Shown: positions 27,013 through 37,558, counted from the first letter of the stretch. The stretch is 64,000 nucleotides of DNA from Actinosynnema pretiosum (GCF_024171695.1 NZ_JAMTCF010000016.1:165257-229256); one strand, 5' to 3'. Numbers and translations are program-made. Notes: a model not told the origin generated them from the sequence alone.

Positions 27013-27132
27013 GCGTCGCTCCTCGATTGCCCGTGCGGTTTTCGCGACCGTAACGACGTGGGCCAGCACGCGGCTTGTCGCCGATATACGGGACGCAGTC
27101 GTGAACGCGCCCCCACCTTACGGTCGTGCACT

Positions 27133-28710
27133 GTGACCGCACCCGCTAGCGCATATCGGGACTGTTCCGCAGAAATCGCGTTGTTGTCGCGGATCTGCGA
27201 GGAGGTCCTCGAACTGGACCAGGTCTCGACGGAGGCCAGCTTCTGTTCCCTCGGCGGGAATTCGATCACGGCGCTCGCCGTGGTGGCCCAACTCGGCGCG
27301 GCGGGCCTGTCGCTCAGGCTCGCCGACATCCTGGCGGCGTCACCGCTCGACGAGGTCGCCGCCCGCATCGCGAGCCCCGGCGCGCCCGCGGAGGCGGAGG
27401 ACGAGGAGCCCGGTGCCGAACTCGCGCTGACCCCGCCGCAGCGGGTGCTGATGTCGTTGCCCAACCGGAGCGTCGCTCGCGGCGCCGACCTCATCGAATA
27501 CCTCAAGCTCGACGTGTTCGAGGTGACCGGTCGAGGGGTGACGCCGGAGGCGGCCACCCACGCGCTGCGCGCGTTGGTGGAACGGCACGACGCGCTCCGG
27601 ACGCGGCTCGCCACCGACAGGAGGATTTTGCTCGACCTGCCGCTCCTGGAGTTCGTCGTCGACCCGGTGTTCGTGCACGACGGGACGACCCCGTTGAACG
27701 ACGTCATCATCGAGCTGCTGCCCGAGTACCGCTCGACACGAGATCCGCTCGTGCGCCTCTGTCTCGTCGAGGACGTCGTGGCGGGCCGCGTGCTGCTCCT
27801 CTTCGCCGCCCACCACCTGGTCTGCGACCTGATCTCGTGGCAGGTGCTGTGCCGCGACCTCGACACCGTGCTCGACCAGCTCCTCGCCGGGCGACCGGCG
27901 GCACTGCCCGCCGTGGGCGCGACCTGGGGTCGGTGGGCGCGGGCGGTGGAGCGGTACGAGCGTGACGGGCGCGTGTTGGACGAGCTGCCCTACTGGGCGG
28001 GCCTGCCCGTGGAACGCGTGACCGACGTGCCGCTGGACCTGCCCGCGGGCAGCAACTCGTTCGAGCTCCAGGACGGCGTGGTCGCACGGTCGGACCACTC
28101 CGAAGGGCTCCCCGGACAGGTGGTGATCGCCGCGCTCGCCGACGTGCTCGCCGACTGGCAGGGCAACGACACCGTCCTGATCGACACGCGGTACCACGGC
28201 CGTCACGTCCCGGAACTCGGCACGGACGTCGCCGGCACCGTCGGCGCGTTCACCCTGGCCCACCCGCTGCTGCTGAGGCTGCCCCGCGACGTGGACGACG
28301 AATCGCTCGTCACGGAGGTCCTCCGGCAGTTGGAGGCTGTCCCGTCGGCGGGACTGGGGTACGGCCTGCTGCGCCGTCCCCTCGGTGAGCCCCACCCGGC
28401 GATCGATCGGTTCCCGTCGGCCCAGGTCCTGCTGGACTACTACGGGGGGCGGTTCTGGCGGCCGGGAGGGCAGGCGGCCGTGCTGCGCCCGAGCGGAGTC
28501 GCACTGGTGCGGCGGCGCCACCCCGGCGGCACCAGGCCGTACGTCTTCCGCGTCCACGTGTCGACCGGCCCGGAAACCCTGGACGTGAGTTGGGAGTTCA
28601 GCCGTGGGCTGCACGAACCGGCTACGGTGGTGCGCCTCGCCCAGGCGATGGTCGACCGGATCGCGGCCTTGGCGGCCGCACACGCCGGGGATCGGACGCA
28701 CCGCGGTTAG
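27133..28710 (+). CDS. PCP-condensation didomain NRPS protein
   Basis: A 525-residue NRPS fragment. Residues 10-85 are a carrier domain with SLGGNSITAL (Ser44). An acidic Ala/Glu linker follows, then a condensation domain with HALRALVERHDALRTRL and the catalytic HHLVCDLISW (about residues 227-236), reaching its usual end near residue 520. No adenylation domain is attached, so the ligase at 13.4 kb must load it or its partner in trans. It probably forms one amide or ester bond between two tethered or free building blocks. The GTG at 27133 lacks a clear ribosome-binding site and the mRNA may be leaderless. It diverges from the minus-strand operon. Confidence 0.88.
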   Translation: MTAPASAYRDCSAEIALLSRICEEVLELDQVSTEASFCSLGGNSITALAVVAQLGAAGLSLRLADILAASPLDEVAARIASPGAPAEAEDEEPGAELALTPPQRVLMSLPNRSVARGADLIEYLKLDVFEVTGRGVTPEAATHALRALVERHDALRTRLATDRRILLDLPLLEFVVDPVFVHDGTTPLNDVIIELLPEYRSTRDPLVRLCLVEDVVAGRVLLLFAAHHLVCDLISWQVLCRDLDTVLDQLLAGRPAALPAVGATWGRWARAVERYERDGRVLDELPYWAGLPVERVTDVPLDLPAGSNSFELQDGVVARSDHSEGLPGQVVIAALADVLADWQGNDTVLIDTRYHGRHVPELGTDVAGTVGAFTLAHPLLLRLPRDVDDESLVTEVLRQLEAVPSAGLGYGLLRRPLGEPHPAIDRFPSAQVLLDYYGGRFWRPGGQAAVLRPSGVALVRRRHPGGTRPYVFRVHVSTGPETLDVSWEFSRGLHEPATVVRLAQAMVDRIAALAAAHAGDRTHRG

Positions 28711-28734
28711 GACGCCCGCAGGCGTCCGAACCGC
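28703..28734 (+). terminator. terminator hairpin overlapping the PCP-condensation stop
   Basis: A long imperfect stem, GCGGTT plus GGACGCC against GGCGTCC plus GAACCGC around a CGCA loop, starts inside the last codons. There is no U-run, as is common for actinomycete terminators. It marks the right edge of the cluster. Confidence 0.75.
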
Positions 28735-29027
28735 AGTGAAAGGGCTCAAGGGCTTTCACGACCCACAGGTCCGCCGACGGCGGCTTCTCCGGTGGCGTGA
28801 TATTCGCTCACCGGGTACGGGTGGCCGGCCCTCGGGCGCCCGTGCCACCCGGTCGTGTGATCGCGGTCGTGCGGCGATTCCCCACACCTGCGGGACTTCC
28901 ACGCCCACGTCGGCGTCCTCGACGGCGCGGGTGCTCCCGGTCGGCTACGCTCGAATGTGGGACGCGTGCGCAGTTTAAGAGGGATGTGAGCGACACCCGG
29001 TAATGTATTTTCCTGGTAGCTGGCGCT
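28735..29027. other. non-coding gap at the right edge of the cluster
   Basis: About 290 bases without a supportable gene lie between the cluster terminator and the left inverted repeat of the next IS. Confidence 0.5.
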
Positions 29028-30009
29028 CAATTGAGGTGATCTCAGCGAGGTGTCTGGTCGGTGTTCCGGTCGTGTTCGTAGTGGGTGCAGGCCAGTGTGG
29101 CGGCGACGATGAGGGTGAGTTTTCGTGGGCTTGCGGTGGTGCGGCGTAGCGCCTTCTACCGTCCGACCAGCAGTGCGAACCCGCGTTCGCTCTGGCCTCG
29201 TAGGCCGCGTAGTAGCAGGTCGTGGGTTTTCTGGTCCACGGTCAACTCGGGTTCGGCCCAGCGCCTGCGTGGGGTGCGGTTCGGGGTGATCAACCCGTGT
29301 TCGGCGTTGAGGTAGCCCTGGTCGGCCAGGGTGGGCAGGTCCAGTGCGGTGGCGGCGTGGGCCAGGGCCGGGAGGGCGTGGCGTCGGGCAGCGACCAGGT
29401 CGTGCACCCGTCCCGGCTCCACCGGCGAGACCCGGATGGGGAAGCCGTTCGGCATGGTGACGGCGGTGATCACGCCGCCGTGGCGGCGGGTCTTGCCCGA
29501 GTACCAGGCGTCGATGACCCGATGGTGCCGGTTGCGGCCGGTCTTACCGTGGTAGCGGTCGGTGCGGAACACCTTCCCGTCCAGGACCACGTGCGTGGCC
29601 CCGTGTTTTTTCGCGTGGGCGAGCGCGGCGGGCAGTTCCGGCGTTTGGTCGGCGAGGACTTTCAGGACCTCGTCGAGGTAGCGGTAGGCGGTGGCGCGGG
29701 AGACGCAGTGGTCACGGGCCAGCCGGTCGGGGGTGGTGTGGTCGCGCAGCCACCGCAGGCCCAGCACGGCCTGGTGGAAGCAGGTCAGGGCACGAGTGCG
29801 TCGGCGGGTGCCGCGCCGTGCGCGTTCGGCTTTCAACAGCAGGGCCAGGTGCCGGGCCAGTGCGTCGGGGACGTCGGGGATGGCAGGATGGGAATCACGG
29901 GGAGCTTTCTCTGGCTGAGTCGTCGCAAACCCAGTCATAACGGAAAGCTCCCCGCCCTCGTCTACAGACCTGTTGGCCAGCACAGACCTTGCTGAGATCA
30001 CCTCAATTG
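29028..30009 (-). mobile_element. complete IS5-superfamily-like insertion sequence
   Basis: A 982-base element bounded by 22-bp inverted repeats with one mismatch: CAATTGAGGTGATCTCAGCG at 29028 and its complement (with CTTGCTGAGATCACC) ending at 30009. It carries one intact transposase gene on the minus strand. I could not identify a target duplication. It sits between the cluster and the LuxR gene. Confidence 0.85.
29156..29938 (-). CDS. IS5-superfamily transposase (DDE)
   Basis: A 260-residue transposase with an N-terminal HTH (DHCVSRATAYRYLDEVL) and a DDE nuclease (THVVLDGKVFRTDRY; VTMPNGFPIRVSPVEPGRVHD; LADQGYLNAEHGLITP). I start it at the ATG at 29938, preceded by GGGGAG; an in-frame ATG at 30001 lies in the terminal repeat and is less likely. 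The frame is intact, so the element may be active. Confidence 0.85.
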   Translation of the reverse strand: MTGFATTQPEKAPRDSHPAIPDVPDALARHLALLLKAERARRGTRRRTRALTCFHQAVLGLRWLRDHTTPDRLARDHCVSRATAYRYLDEVLKVLADQTPELPAALAHAKKHGATHVVLDGKVFRTDRYHGKTGRNRHHRVIDAWYSGKTRRHGGVITAVTMPNGFPIRVSPVEPGRVHDLVAARRHALPALAHAATALDLPTLADQGYLNAEHGLITPNRTPRRRWAEPELTVDQKTHDLLLRGLRGQSERGFALLVGR

Positions 30010-30230
30010 TGGGAACGTTTTCGTCAGTGTGGTTCCCGCGGTAGGTGCGGAATTCGCTGGGCTCTGGTCCAGGAGTTTATCTTCGACCTGAGGGGTTGAA
30101 CGTGCGTGGAACGTCGGTTCTTCCGAGTTCTTCGAATGACTCCGACGCTTGTTTCGCGGTGTCGAAGGGAGGGTGGGCGGATGCGTTTTCGCTGCGCAGC
30201 GCCCACAAGCTCGATGTGATTGGGGGGTAA

Positions 30231-31016
30231 GTGATCAGGGTTTACGCAGTCGACAGTTCGCCGGTTTACCTGAAAGGCCTTTCGGTGATCCTCACGGCCA
30301 GCGGATTGGCGGTCGTCGGGTCGAAGGTGTCGTGGGATGAGGAGATCTCGTGGCGCGCCGACATCTTCCTGGTGGACCCGCATGCGTTAGCGGACATCGG
30401 GTTATCCGACGTCGTCTCGGCCACCGCAGGCGCGGCCCCGGTGCTGCTGTTGACCCAGGACCTGGGTGAGGACTCGGTGACGGAGTACGTCAGCGCGGGC
30501 GTCCGCGGCTTCGTCGACCGCCGCGCCAGCGCCGACAGGATCATCGGCGCGATCCACGAGGTCGCCAACGGCGGGCAGTACTGGGACAAGCACTGGCAGA
30601 GCAGTGCGGTGGGGGACGGCGCGCCCGAGGACGAGGACACACTGTCGCCGCGCGAGCGCCAGGTCCTCCGCCAGATAGCGCGCGGGCTGACCCACAGCCA
30701 GGTCGCCAACCGGCTGGGCATCAGCAGGCACACCGTCGACACGTACGTCAAGAGGATTCGGGTAAAGCTCCGACTAGGCAACAAGGCCGAGTTGACCCGC
30801 GCCGCGCTGGGCTTGAGCACGGCGGTCTGCGGGGGCGGTTGCCGCGGCGGCGAAGCGCGGACGCCGTTCCGACTGCCCGTACCTCGCCGTTCGGGTGTCC
30901 ACGAGCACGGTGCCGAGCAGGCCGCCGAACGCCCGCACGCCGAGCAGGAGCCCGGTGCCCGGCTCGACCACGAGGGCCACGCCGACCCCCTCCGGAAACT
31001 CGACTGCAACCACTGA
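30231..31016 (+). CDS. LuxR-type (NarL-like) response-regulator transcription factor
   Basis: A 261-residue regulator with an atypical receiver (residues 1-115, acidic residue in FLVDPHA) and a LuxR HTH: LSPRERQVLRQIARG, then SQVANRLGISRHTVDTYVKRIRVKL. The GTG follows GGGGGGTAA. Family members normally end near residue 205; the last 55 residues are His/Arg/Pro-rich and look like read-through into formerly non-coding DNA, perhaps caused by the IS701 insertion just downstream (CTAG at 31077). No sensor kinase gene adjoins it, so it may be an orphan or pseudo-receiver regulator. It is the closest regulator to the cluster and a candidate pathway switch. Confidence 0.85.
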   Translation: MIRVYAVDSSPVYLKGLSVILTASGLAVVGSKVSWDEEISWRADIFLVDPHALADIGLSDVVSATAGAAPVLLLTQDLGEDSVTEYVSAGVRGFVDRRASADRIIGAIHEVANGGQYWDKHWQSSAVGDGAPEDEDTLSPRERQVLRQIARGLTHSQVANRLGISRHTVDTYVKRIRVKLRLGNKAELTRAALGLSTAVCGGGCRGGEARTPFRLPVPRRSGVHEHGAEQAAERPHAEQEPGARLDHEGHADPLRKLDCNH

Positions 31017-32116
31017 GCGCTTCCGAGCCTCCCCTGTCAGCGGTCCTACCTGAAGTGGCAACCGCCTGCTGGCACGCTAGTACTCCAGCCGCAGTTCGTG
31101 ATATTTGGCTTGTCTTCGCTGGTAGTGAGCTTGTTTGGCGCGGTTTTGGTGGCGTCTGCGCCAGTGGGACCAGGTGCAGGCGCGGGCGGGGATGGTGGTG
31201 ATCAGGTGTGCCAGGAGACGCCTGACCTCGCCGAGGGGGACCGGGATGAGGCCGCTGCCAGGGCTTTTGGGGCGATGGCGGCGGTGACAGCGAGGTAGGT
31301 GTGGGCGAGCATCGCGAGGGTGATGTGGCGGTACCAGGCGTCGTAGCGGCGGACCTGGTACTGGTCCAGGCCGACCTCGGTCTTGGAGGTCTGGAAGCAG
31401 TCCTCGACCGACCACCCCATCCCTGCCACCCGGATCAGGTCCTCGTCGACTGTTCCGGTTGGGGCGCAACACAAGTAGTAGGCCGGCTCGTGCTCGCCAC
31501 GACGGTTGGGCGTAGGGGGCGGCGGATCAACAGCCACCGCCGCCCCCAGGTAGGGGTGGTGTCGTCGTAGACGGGTAACGAGGCCACCACCCAGTCGAAC
31601 AGGCGAAGACCTTTGGCTCCCTGCCCGCCACTACGGCGTTTCAACGCCGCATCCGGGGCGTTGGCGGTCAGATGGCTGGCGCGGCTGGCGCCCGCAGTGG
31701 CGGGAATGGTCTGGTTGCTCGGCACGACCACCACGTAGGCGATGCGCTGATCTTCAAGCCAGGCCCGGAACTTCGAGTCGCTGCCGTAGGCCTCGTCCCG
31801 CGGTCACCCACCGGGCCTGCACGTCTGCGGCCAAGGCCCAGGCCGGCATTGCGCGGGCCAGCACGGGCTTGGTCGCGAACTCCACGGTGTCGGGTACCGC
31901 CGCCTCCCGGCATCGCCCCCGGGCGGCGACCTGGGACTTCGGTAGGTACCACTCCCGGTCGATCAACGTCCGGCCTTTGCTTGTGGCGTAAGCGAGAAAC
32001 ACCCCCAGTTGGCAATTCTCAACCCGGCTGGCGGTGCCGGGGTACTGGCGTTGCACCACGGCGGGCTTGCTGCCCTTCTTCAGGAATCCGGCCTCGTCCA
32101 CCACCAGCACGCCCTA

Positions 32117-32993
32117 AAGGATGTCTCGTAACTGGTCGGTGAGTTTGGTCGTGTCGGTCAGCCAGCGAGGGCGAGGTTGTGCAGGTTCGCGATGCCCAAG
32201 GCGATGTCGTGCAGGGTGCGGGCGGCGCGGCGGTAGTCGCGCAGGATCTTCCAGTTCTTCATCCGGGCCAGGCAGTGCTCGACGTGGGCGTGGACCTTGC
32301 GGTGTTGGGTGTTGAGGTCTTCCTGCCAGTCGGTCGGCACGTTGCCGTCATGAGGTTTGTGGTGGGGCATGATCACGTCGGCGTTGCCCTGGTATCCGCC
32401 GTCGGCCATCACCGGTCGCCCGGTCAGGGTGTCCTTGATGCCGGAGTCGCGGTAACGCTGCAGTCGTTGCGGTTGCCCGGTTGCGGGTCGCCGATGGCGA
32501 TCACGAGGCGGGTGTCGGCGTCGATGGCGACCTGCAGGTTGGTCGAGTACCGGTAGTTCTTGCTGCGTGCGGCCAAGCGGTGGTCACGGGTGGGGACGAG
32601 GGTTCCGTCGACGATGGCGATCTGGTCGATCCGGCGTCGCCGCACCAGTGCCAAGGCCAGCAGCGGGCTCAGACTGTCCACGCCCCGGTGTGCTGCGGAG
32701 TGCGAACCCCCGAACAGCGGCCCGATCTGGCGCATCGTGAGGTTGGTCCGCCAGTAGGTCGCCACCAGCAGCACTCGGTCGGCCAAGTCGAGGCGCCACT
32801 GTTTGCCGGGGCGACCGTCGGCGGCGGTGTCACCGCTGCGTTCGGCCACCACGCGCACCAGTTTGTGAAACTGGCCTGGTTGCAAGCCCGTGAACGGGAC
32901 GATCCACTCTGACCGGGGCGTTGAGATCATCTGCATCCGACCATGATCGCCGAGCTCCCGTGGCGACCAATCACCGAGTTACGAGACATCCTT
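32117..32993 (-). mobile_element. nested IS5-family insertion sequence
   Basis: An 877-base element with inverted repeats AAGGATGTCTCGTAACT at both ends and TA dinucleotides outside (32115-32116 and 32994-32995). It inserted into the IS701 transposase gene, so it arrived later. Confidence 0.85.
32158..32936 (-). pseudogene. IS5-family transposase in two frames
   Basis: The N-terminal part (WIVPFTGLQPGQFHKLV, HTH-like TNLTMRQIGPLFGGSHSA, DDE start IAIVDGTLVPTRDH) runs to about 32455; the C-terminal part (VMADGGYQGNADVIMP; HCLARMKNWKILRDYRR) is in another frame. A single shift near the GTTACCGCG segment separates them. This could be decay, sequencing error or the programmed frameshift known in some IS5-family elements. 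Confidence 0.8.
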
Positions 32994-33390
32994 TAGGCAT
33001 CAGCCAGGTGTTCCACCGCGTAGTCACGGACGTCGTCGCGAACCCCGTCGACGTCCCACGTCGCGGCGTTGAGCAGTCGCTGCATCCCGTCGGGCGTCGC
33101 CTCACCGGCCACTTCCGCCAATGTCCAGCCGTTCTTGCCCGCGATCGGAGCCAACAGACCTCGTACGTACGCACGCGCCCGTTTACGCGGCTCCGCCGCA
33201 GAAACCGGCCCGCTACTCGCCCGAACAACTGATCCAGGCCGCTCACCCACGCCTGGGCGTCCTTATCGACCAATACGAGATCGACAAGCTGGCAGACCAT
33301 GATCACGAACTGCGGCTGGGGTACTAGTACTCCAACAGAACTCAGGTGAGTGGGCAGTAGCGTGTCGCTGCTTAATGGCTTTTTGTGTAC

Positions 33391-34286
<896 letters not shown>

Positions 34287-34440
34287 GGAGTGTCGCCGGT
34301 GACAGCTCCCGCCGGGATCGGGCAGGACAACAACGGAACTCCTGGTGGAACGGCGCTTCGATACCGTCCGATCTACCAGGAGTTCCCCTGTCTCCGCACC
34401 AAAGAATTTAACCCGCCAGCAGTTCCCAAACAGCCACTTA

Positions 34441-35311
34441 GACCTCCTTTCAGAATGAGTGGAGGCGTCGGTAGCAGATCAGCGCACAGGTCAGAATGAG
34501 AAAGCCTTGGTGTAGGTCGGCCCGGCGATCCCAGCGGGTGCGCAGTCGCCGGTACTGGTGCAGCCAGGACAGAGTGCGTTCAACCACCCACAGCAGCGTG
34601 CCCAATCCCGGGCCGTGAGCCTGGCCGCGTCGGGCGATCAGCGGGACGATCCCTCGCTGTCGCAGGGCGTTCGGGTTGGTCTGGCTGTCGTAGCCGCGGT
34701 CGGCGAGCATCACCGCAGGCCGCCACCTCGGGCGTCCGGGTTTGCCCGCGACACGGGGCAGGGCGTCGAGCATCTCGGTCAGGGTGCTGGTGTCGTGGGT
34801 GTGGGTCGCGCTGACCGCGACGGTCAGCGGGTGACCAGCGCCGTCGACGACCAGGTGGTGTTTCGCCCCGCTCTTGCGGCGGTCGACCGGGCTCAGGCCG
34901 GTGAAGCGCCCCTTTTAACGCCCTCACGTGGGAGGAGTCGAGCGCCACACGGGACCAGTCGATCCTGTTCGCCGCGTGCAACTCGGCGAGCATCACCTCG
35001 TGCAGACGCTGCCAGACCCCTGCCTCGGCCCATTCGAGCATTCTGCGGCGGCAGGTCGAACCGGAGCCGCACCCCAACTCGGTGGGCAGGTCGGCCCACT
35101 CGATCCCGGTATGCAGCACGAACAGAATCCTCTGCAGACACTCACTTGCGGGCAGCCGCTTGCGGCCGGGGTGGCGGAAGTTCCTGGTCGGGACCGGGAT
35201 CAGTGGCTCGACCAGGTCCCATAGTTCGTCATCGACGATCCACGGCGCTCCCATGCCCCGTCGGGTTCTCCGCCAGCCAAATCCCCAACCAACTCATTCT
35301 GAAAGGAGCTA
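34441..35311 (-). mobile_element. IS5-family insertion sequence with TTA duplication
   Basis: Inverted repeats CTCCTTTCAGAATGAGT (34444-34460) and ACTCATTCTGAAAGGAG (35292-35308), flanked by TTA at 34438-34440 and 35312-35314. A truncated relative occurs at 56.9-57.4 kb. Confidence 0.85.
34450..35254 (-). pseudogene. IS5-family transposase, one frameshift
   Basis: The N-terminal part (IVDDELWDLVEPLIPVPTRN, IEWADLPTELGCGSGST, ALDSSHVRALKG) and the C-terminal part (RWRPAVMLADRGYDSQ, WVVERTLSWLHQYRRLRTRW) are in different frames; the shift is near 34913 in a CCCCTTTT stretch. Otherwise it is full length. Confidence 0.85.
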
Positions 35312-35387
35312 TTAGTTGTGGTGCTTGCAGCTGGGAGGCTGTTGTCCGCCAGGTTTTTCCCTGTTGGACAAGCCCTGGTGTGGTGGT

Positions 35388-36015
35388 ATCGAATTTGAAG
35401 CGGCCGGTCAGGTTGCTGGCGCGGGATCGTGAGGAGTTGATCCGGTGGACCACGACGGGTGCACATCCGGCGTCGCCGATCATGCGGGCCTGGGTGCTGC
35501 TCGCGCTGGACACCTCGGCAGGCGAGCCGGATCCGAAGGAAGTGGTCGCGGCCCGACTCGGGGTCTCAGATGAGACGCTGCGCTGGTCGCCAGGCGGTTC
35601 GCCGAGACCGGCGGCGGTGTCCTGGCCACGATCTCGCGCAAGAAGCGGGGGCTCCTGCCGGTGACGGGTGAAGTGGAGGCGAGGCTGATCGCCCTGGCGT
35701 GCTCGGCGCAGCCGGAAGGATATGCCCGGTGGTCGTTGCGGCTGCTGGAGAAACACGTCCAGCTCACCGAGGACATCCCGAACCTGGACCACTCGACAAT
35801 CGGCCGGGTTTTGAAAAAACGGAACTGCGTCCTTATCTGAGGAAGTCCTGGCACATCCTGCCGCGGGTCAACGCGGAGTTCACCGCCCGCATGGAGGACG
35901 TCCTCTCCGTCTACGCCCGCCCGCACGATCCCGTCCGTCCGGTGGTGTGCATGGACGAGAAACCCTTCCAGTTTCTTGGCGATGTCCGCGACCTGCTGCC
36001 TGCCCGACCTGGCCG
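35388..36015 (+). pseudogene. IS630-family transposase remnant
   Basis: Three frames give the family in order: LARDREELIRW and MRAWVLLALDTSAGEPDPKE, then VLATISRKKRG and GYARWSLRLLEKHV, then FTARMEDVLSVYARPHDPVR and VVCMDEKPFQFLGDVRD. The 3' end is lost at a junction with an IS701 scrap. Confidence 0.8.
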
Positions 36016-36110
36016 TAGGCCTCGTCGCCGGTCACCCACCCGAACGGCACCCGCGCGTCGAAGGCCCGTTCAAGCATAGCCATCGCCAGACGCGGCTTGG
36101 TGACGACCCC
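36010..36110 (-). pseudogene. IS701 transposase scrap
   Basis: About 30 codons (KPRLAMAMLERAFDARVPF, then GWVTGDEAYGQ) match the conserved central part of IS701 transposases and the homologous segment at 63.75-63.83 kb. The remaining ~400 bases up to the StrR-like gene hold nothing I can support. Confidence 0.75.
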
Positions 36111-36514
36111 GCCCCGTCCGGGACGCCAGCGGCCCGGCAACGATCCCGATCCGAAGCCCAGGACTCGGAGTACTGCCGCCACCAGCACGCCGTCACCACC
36201 GGCGAGGTGTTCGACGGCATAGGCATCGGTCGCGACGCGCGCTGCCTGCCCTGCGGGCAGTACACCGCCTCAGTCTCATGCCAGCCGCGTGGTATGCGGT
36301 GCGCCGATGTTCTGCGCGCCGATGTCGGATGAAGCGAGCCATACCGCCGTCGATACTGGCGTGGCCGTGCAGCGTCCCGGCGGACGATGCCCTCAGCACG
36401 TCCGCCGGCTCGCTCAGCTGCGTCCCCACGAGGAGAGTCTCGGTGCCTGACCCGTTGCTGTACAACAAAGTTCTCGGTGTCCAAGCTGACCTCTCGGCCG
36501 AGCGGATAGCCTGC

Positions 36515-37558
36515 TCAGGAAGCGCTCCGCGCCCGGTGGTCGAGTTCATCGGCCACCTCGTGCCACATCCGTGCGTACTCCCGTGCGAGCCCTGCCACCA
36601 CCGACGCGCAGTAACTCGGCACGGCATCGAGCAGTACGTCCCGTTCACCGCGCCCGATAGCGTTGGCGTTGAGCCAGCGCAACAGACGGCGTCCCGAGTC
36701 GTTGAGGCGCAGGCGCGGGTCCCTCGCCAGCCGGTGGAACGCCGAGTCGAGGTCGATCGTCTCGACCCTACCGCCGGAACGCCCCGTCTCCTGCCGCAGG
36801 TCCGTGGCGCGCGCAACCGCCTCTGCACGCCGCACCCTAGGCGGCACCGGGTCCTCGCCGTTGCGGATGCGCTCCCGGACGTCGCGCGCGGTGGCCACCG
36901 AGATGCCGGACGCGCTCGCCACCTCGCGCAGGGTGACGCCGGGGTACTGCTCAAACAGTTCACTCGCCTGACGCCTGCCGTCCGCACTGCTGAGCGGCCG
37001 AGCCCGGCCGTCAAGGCCGACGCGGCTGTTCAACTGGCTCACTGCGCCGGTTGAACGCGACCGGATGTGCGCGACCGTGCGCCGGGCCAGTCCGGTGGCG
37101 ACAGCCACCGCGCGATCCGACCACTGCGGGTGCGAGGCCATGATCCGGAGCGCCGCTGCTTTCCGGTCGGCGAGCGAGAGCGGCAGGCCGTGCGCAACGT
37201 TGGCCTTGACCGCGAGCAAGAACGCCTCGTTCTCGTCCCCGTCGAAGAAGCGGATGCGAATCTCGCTCGCGCCCCTCATTTCGGCCGCACGCAGCCGGTG
37301 CATGCCGTCTACGACGCGCATCGTCCTGCGGTGCACCAGGATCGGCGGTAGGTCCGACTCCACCTCGGCGAGCAGTGCGGAGTGCGTCTCGTCCCTCCCG
37401 CCCAACCGCGGCGAGTCCGCAGGCAGGAGTGCGGTGAGCGGTACAAGGGCGTCGAACGCCTCCCCCAGCCGCTCCTCTTCGAGGTTCTCCAAGTGCGCCT
37501 CGGCGTCTTCGGGCACATCGGCCTGGCGTATTGATCTGATGGTCACCGTGTTGCTCAC
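36515..37558 (-). CDS. StrR/NovG-like ParB-domain transcriptional activator
   Basis: A 347-residue pathway-type activator related to StrR (streptomycin) and NovG (novobiocin). The N-terminal ParB/Srx-like domain shows ALLPADSPRLGG, LPPILVHRRTMRVVDGMHRL and RIRFFDGDENEAFLLAVKAN; the central HTH region shows HGLPLSLADRKAAALRIM and HPQWSDRAVAVATGLARRTV, followed by RVGLDGRARPL and a second HTH-like REVASASGISVATARDV. The GTG at 37558 has GGGGG 6 bases upstream; an in-frame ATG at 37579 is an alternative. It is intact among transposon debris, 7.8 kb from the biosynthetic genes. Regulation of the cluster is plausible but unproven. Confidence 0.88.
   Translation of the reverse strand: MSNTVTIRSIRQADVPEDAEAHLENLEEERLGEAFDALVPLTALLPADSPRLGGRDETHSALLAEVESDLPPILVHRRTMRVVDGMHRLRAAEMRGASEIRIRFFDGDENEAFLLAVKANVAHGLPLSLADRKAAALRIMASHPQWSDRAVAVATGLARRTVAHIRSRSTGAVSQLNSRVGLDGRARPLSSADGRRQASELFEQYPGVTLREVASASGISVATARDVRERIRNGEDPVPPRVRRAEAVARATDLRQETGRSGGRVETIDLDSAFHRLARDPRLRLNDSGRRLLRWLNANAIGRGERDVLLDAVPSYCASVVAGLAREYARMWHEVADELDHRARSAS

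Larger units (their letters stand above)
31077..33306 (-). pseudogene. IS701-family transposase, interrupted and frameshifted
   Basis: Recognisable parts in order: DAQAWVSGLDQLFGR, ARAYVRGLLAPIAGKNGWTL (frameshift between them near 33225), a break by the nested IS at 32994/32116, LVVDEAGFLKKG and AYATSKGRTLIDREWYLP, and the C-terminus EVGLDQYQVRRYDAWYRHI to ELRLEY in further frames. The stop TAG (31077-31079) is supplied by the CTAG target duplication itself. It is inactive. Confidence 0.88.
31081..33323 (-). mobile_element. IS701-family element with CTAG duplication, split by a nested IS
   Basis: Terminal inverted repeats TACTCCAGCCGCAGTTCGTG (31081) and TCACGAACTGCGGCTGGGGTA (to 33323, one mismatch) are flanked by CTAG at 31077-31080 and 33324-33327, the target duplication typical of IS701. 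Removing the nested 877-base IS leaves about 1.37 kb, the normal IS701 length. Confidence 0.88.

Noticed and set aside
30774..31061. Minus-strand 95-codon ORF opposite the LuxR tail with a plausible hydrophobic pattern (VVAVEFPEGVGVALVVE)
   Set aside because: It looks more protein-like than the opposite tail, but has no ribosome-binding site, family or partner; it might be the relic of a gene destroyed by the IS701 insertion. Not listed as a gene.
36141..36514. Frames on both strands between the IS701 scrap and the StrR-like gene
   Set aside because: They continue into the antisense of the StrR-like gene or end quickly, and show no motif.
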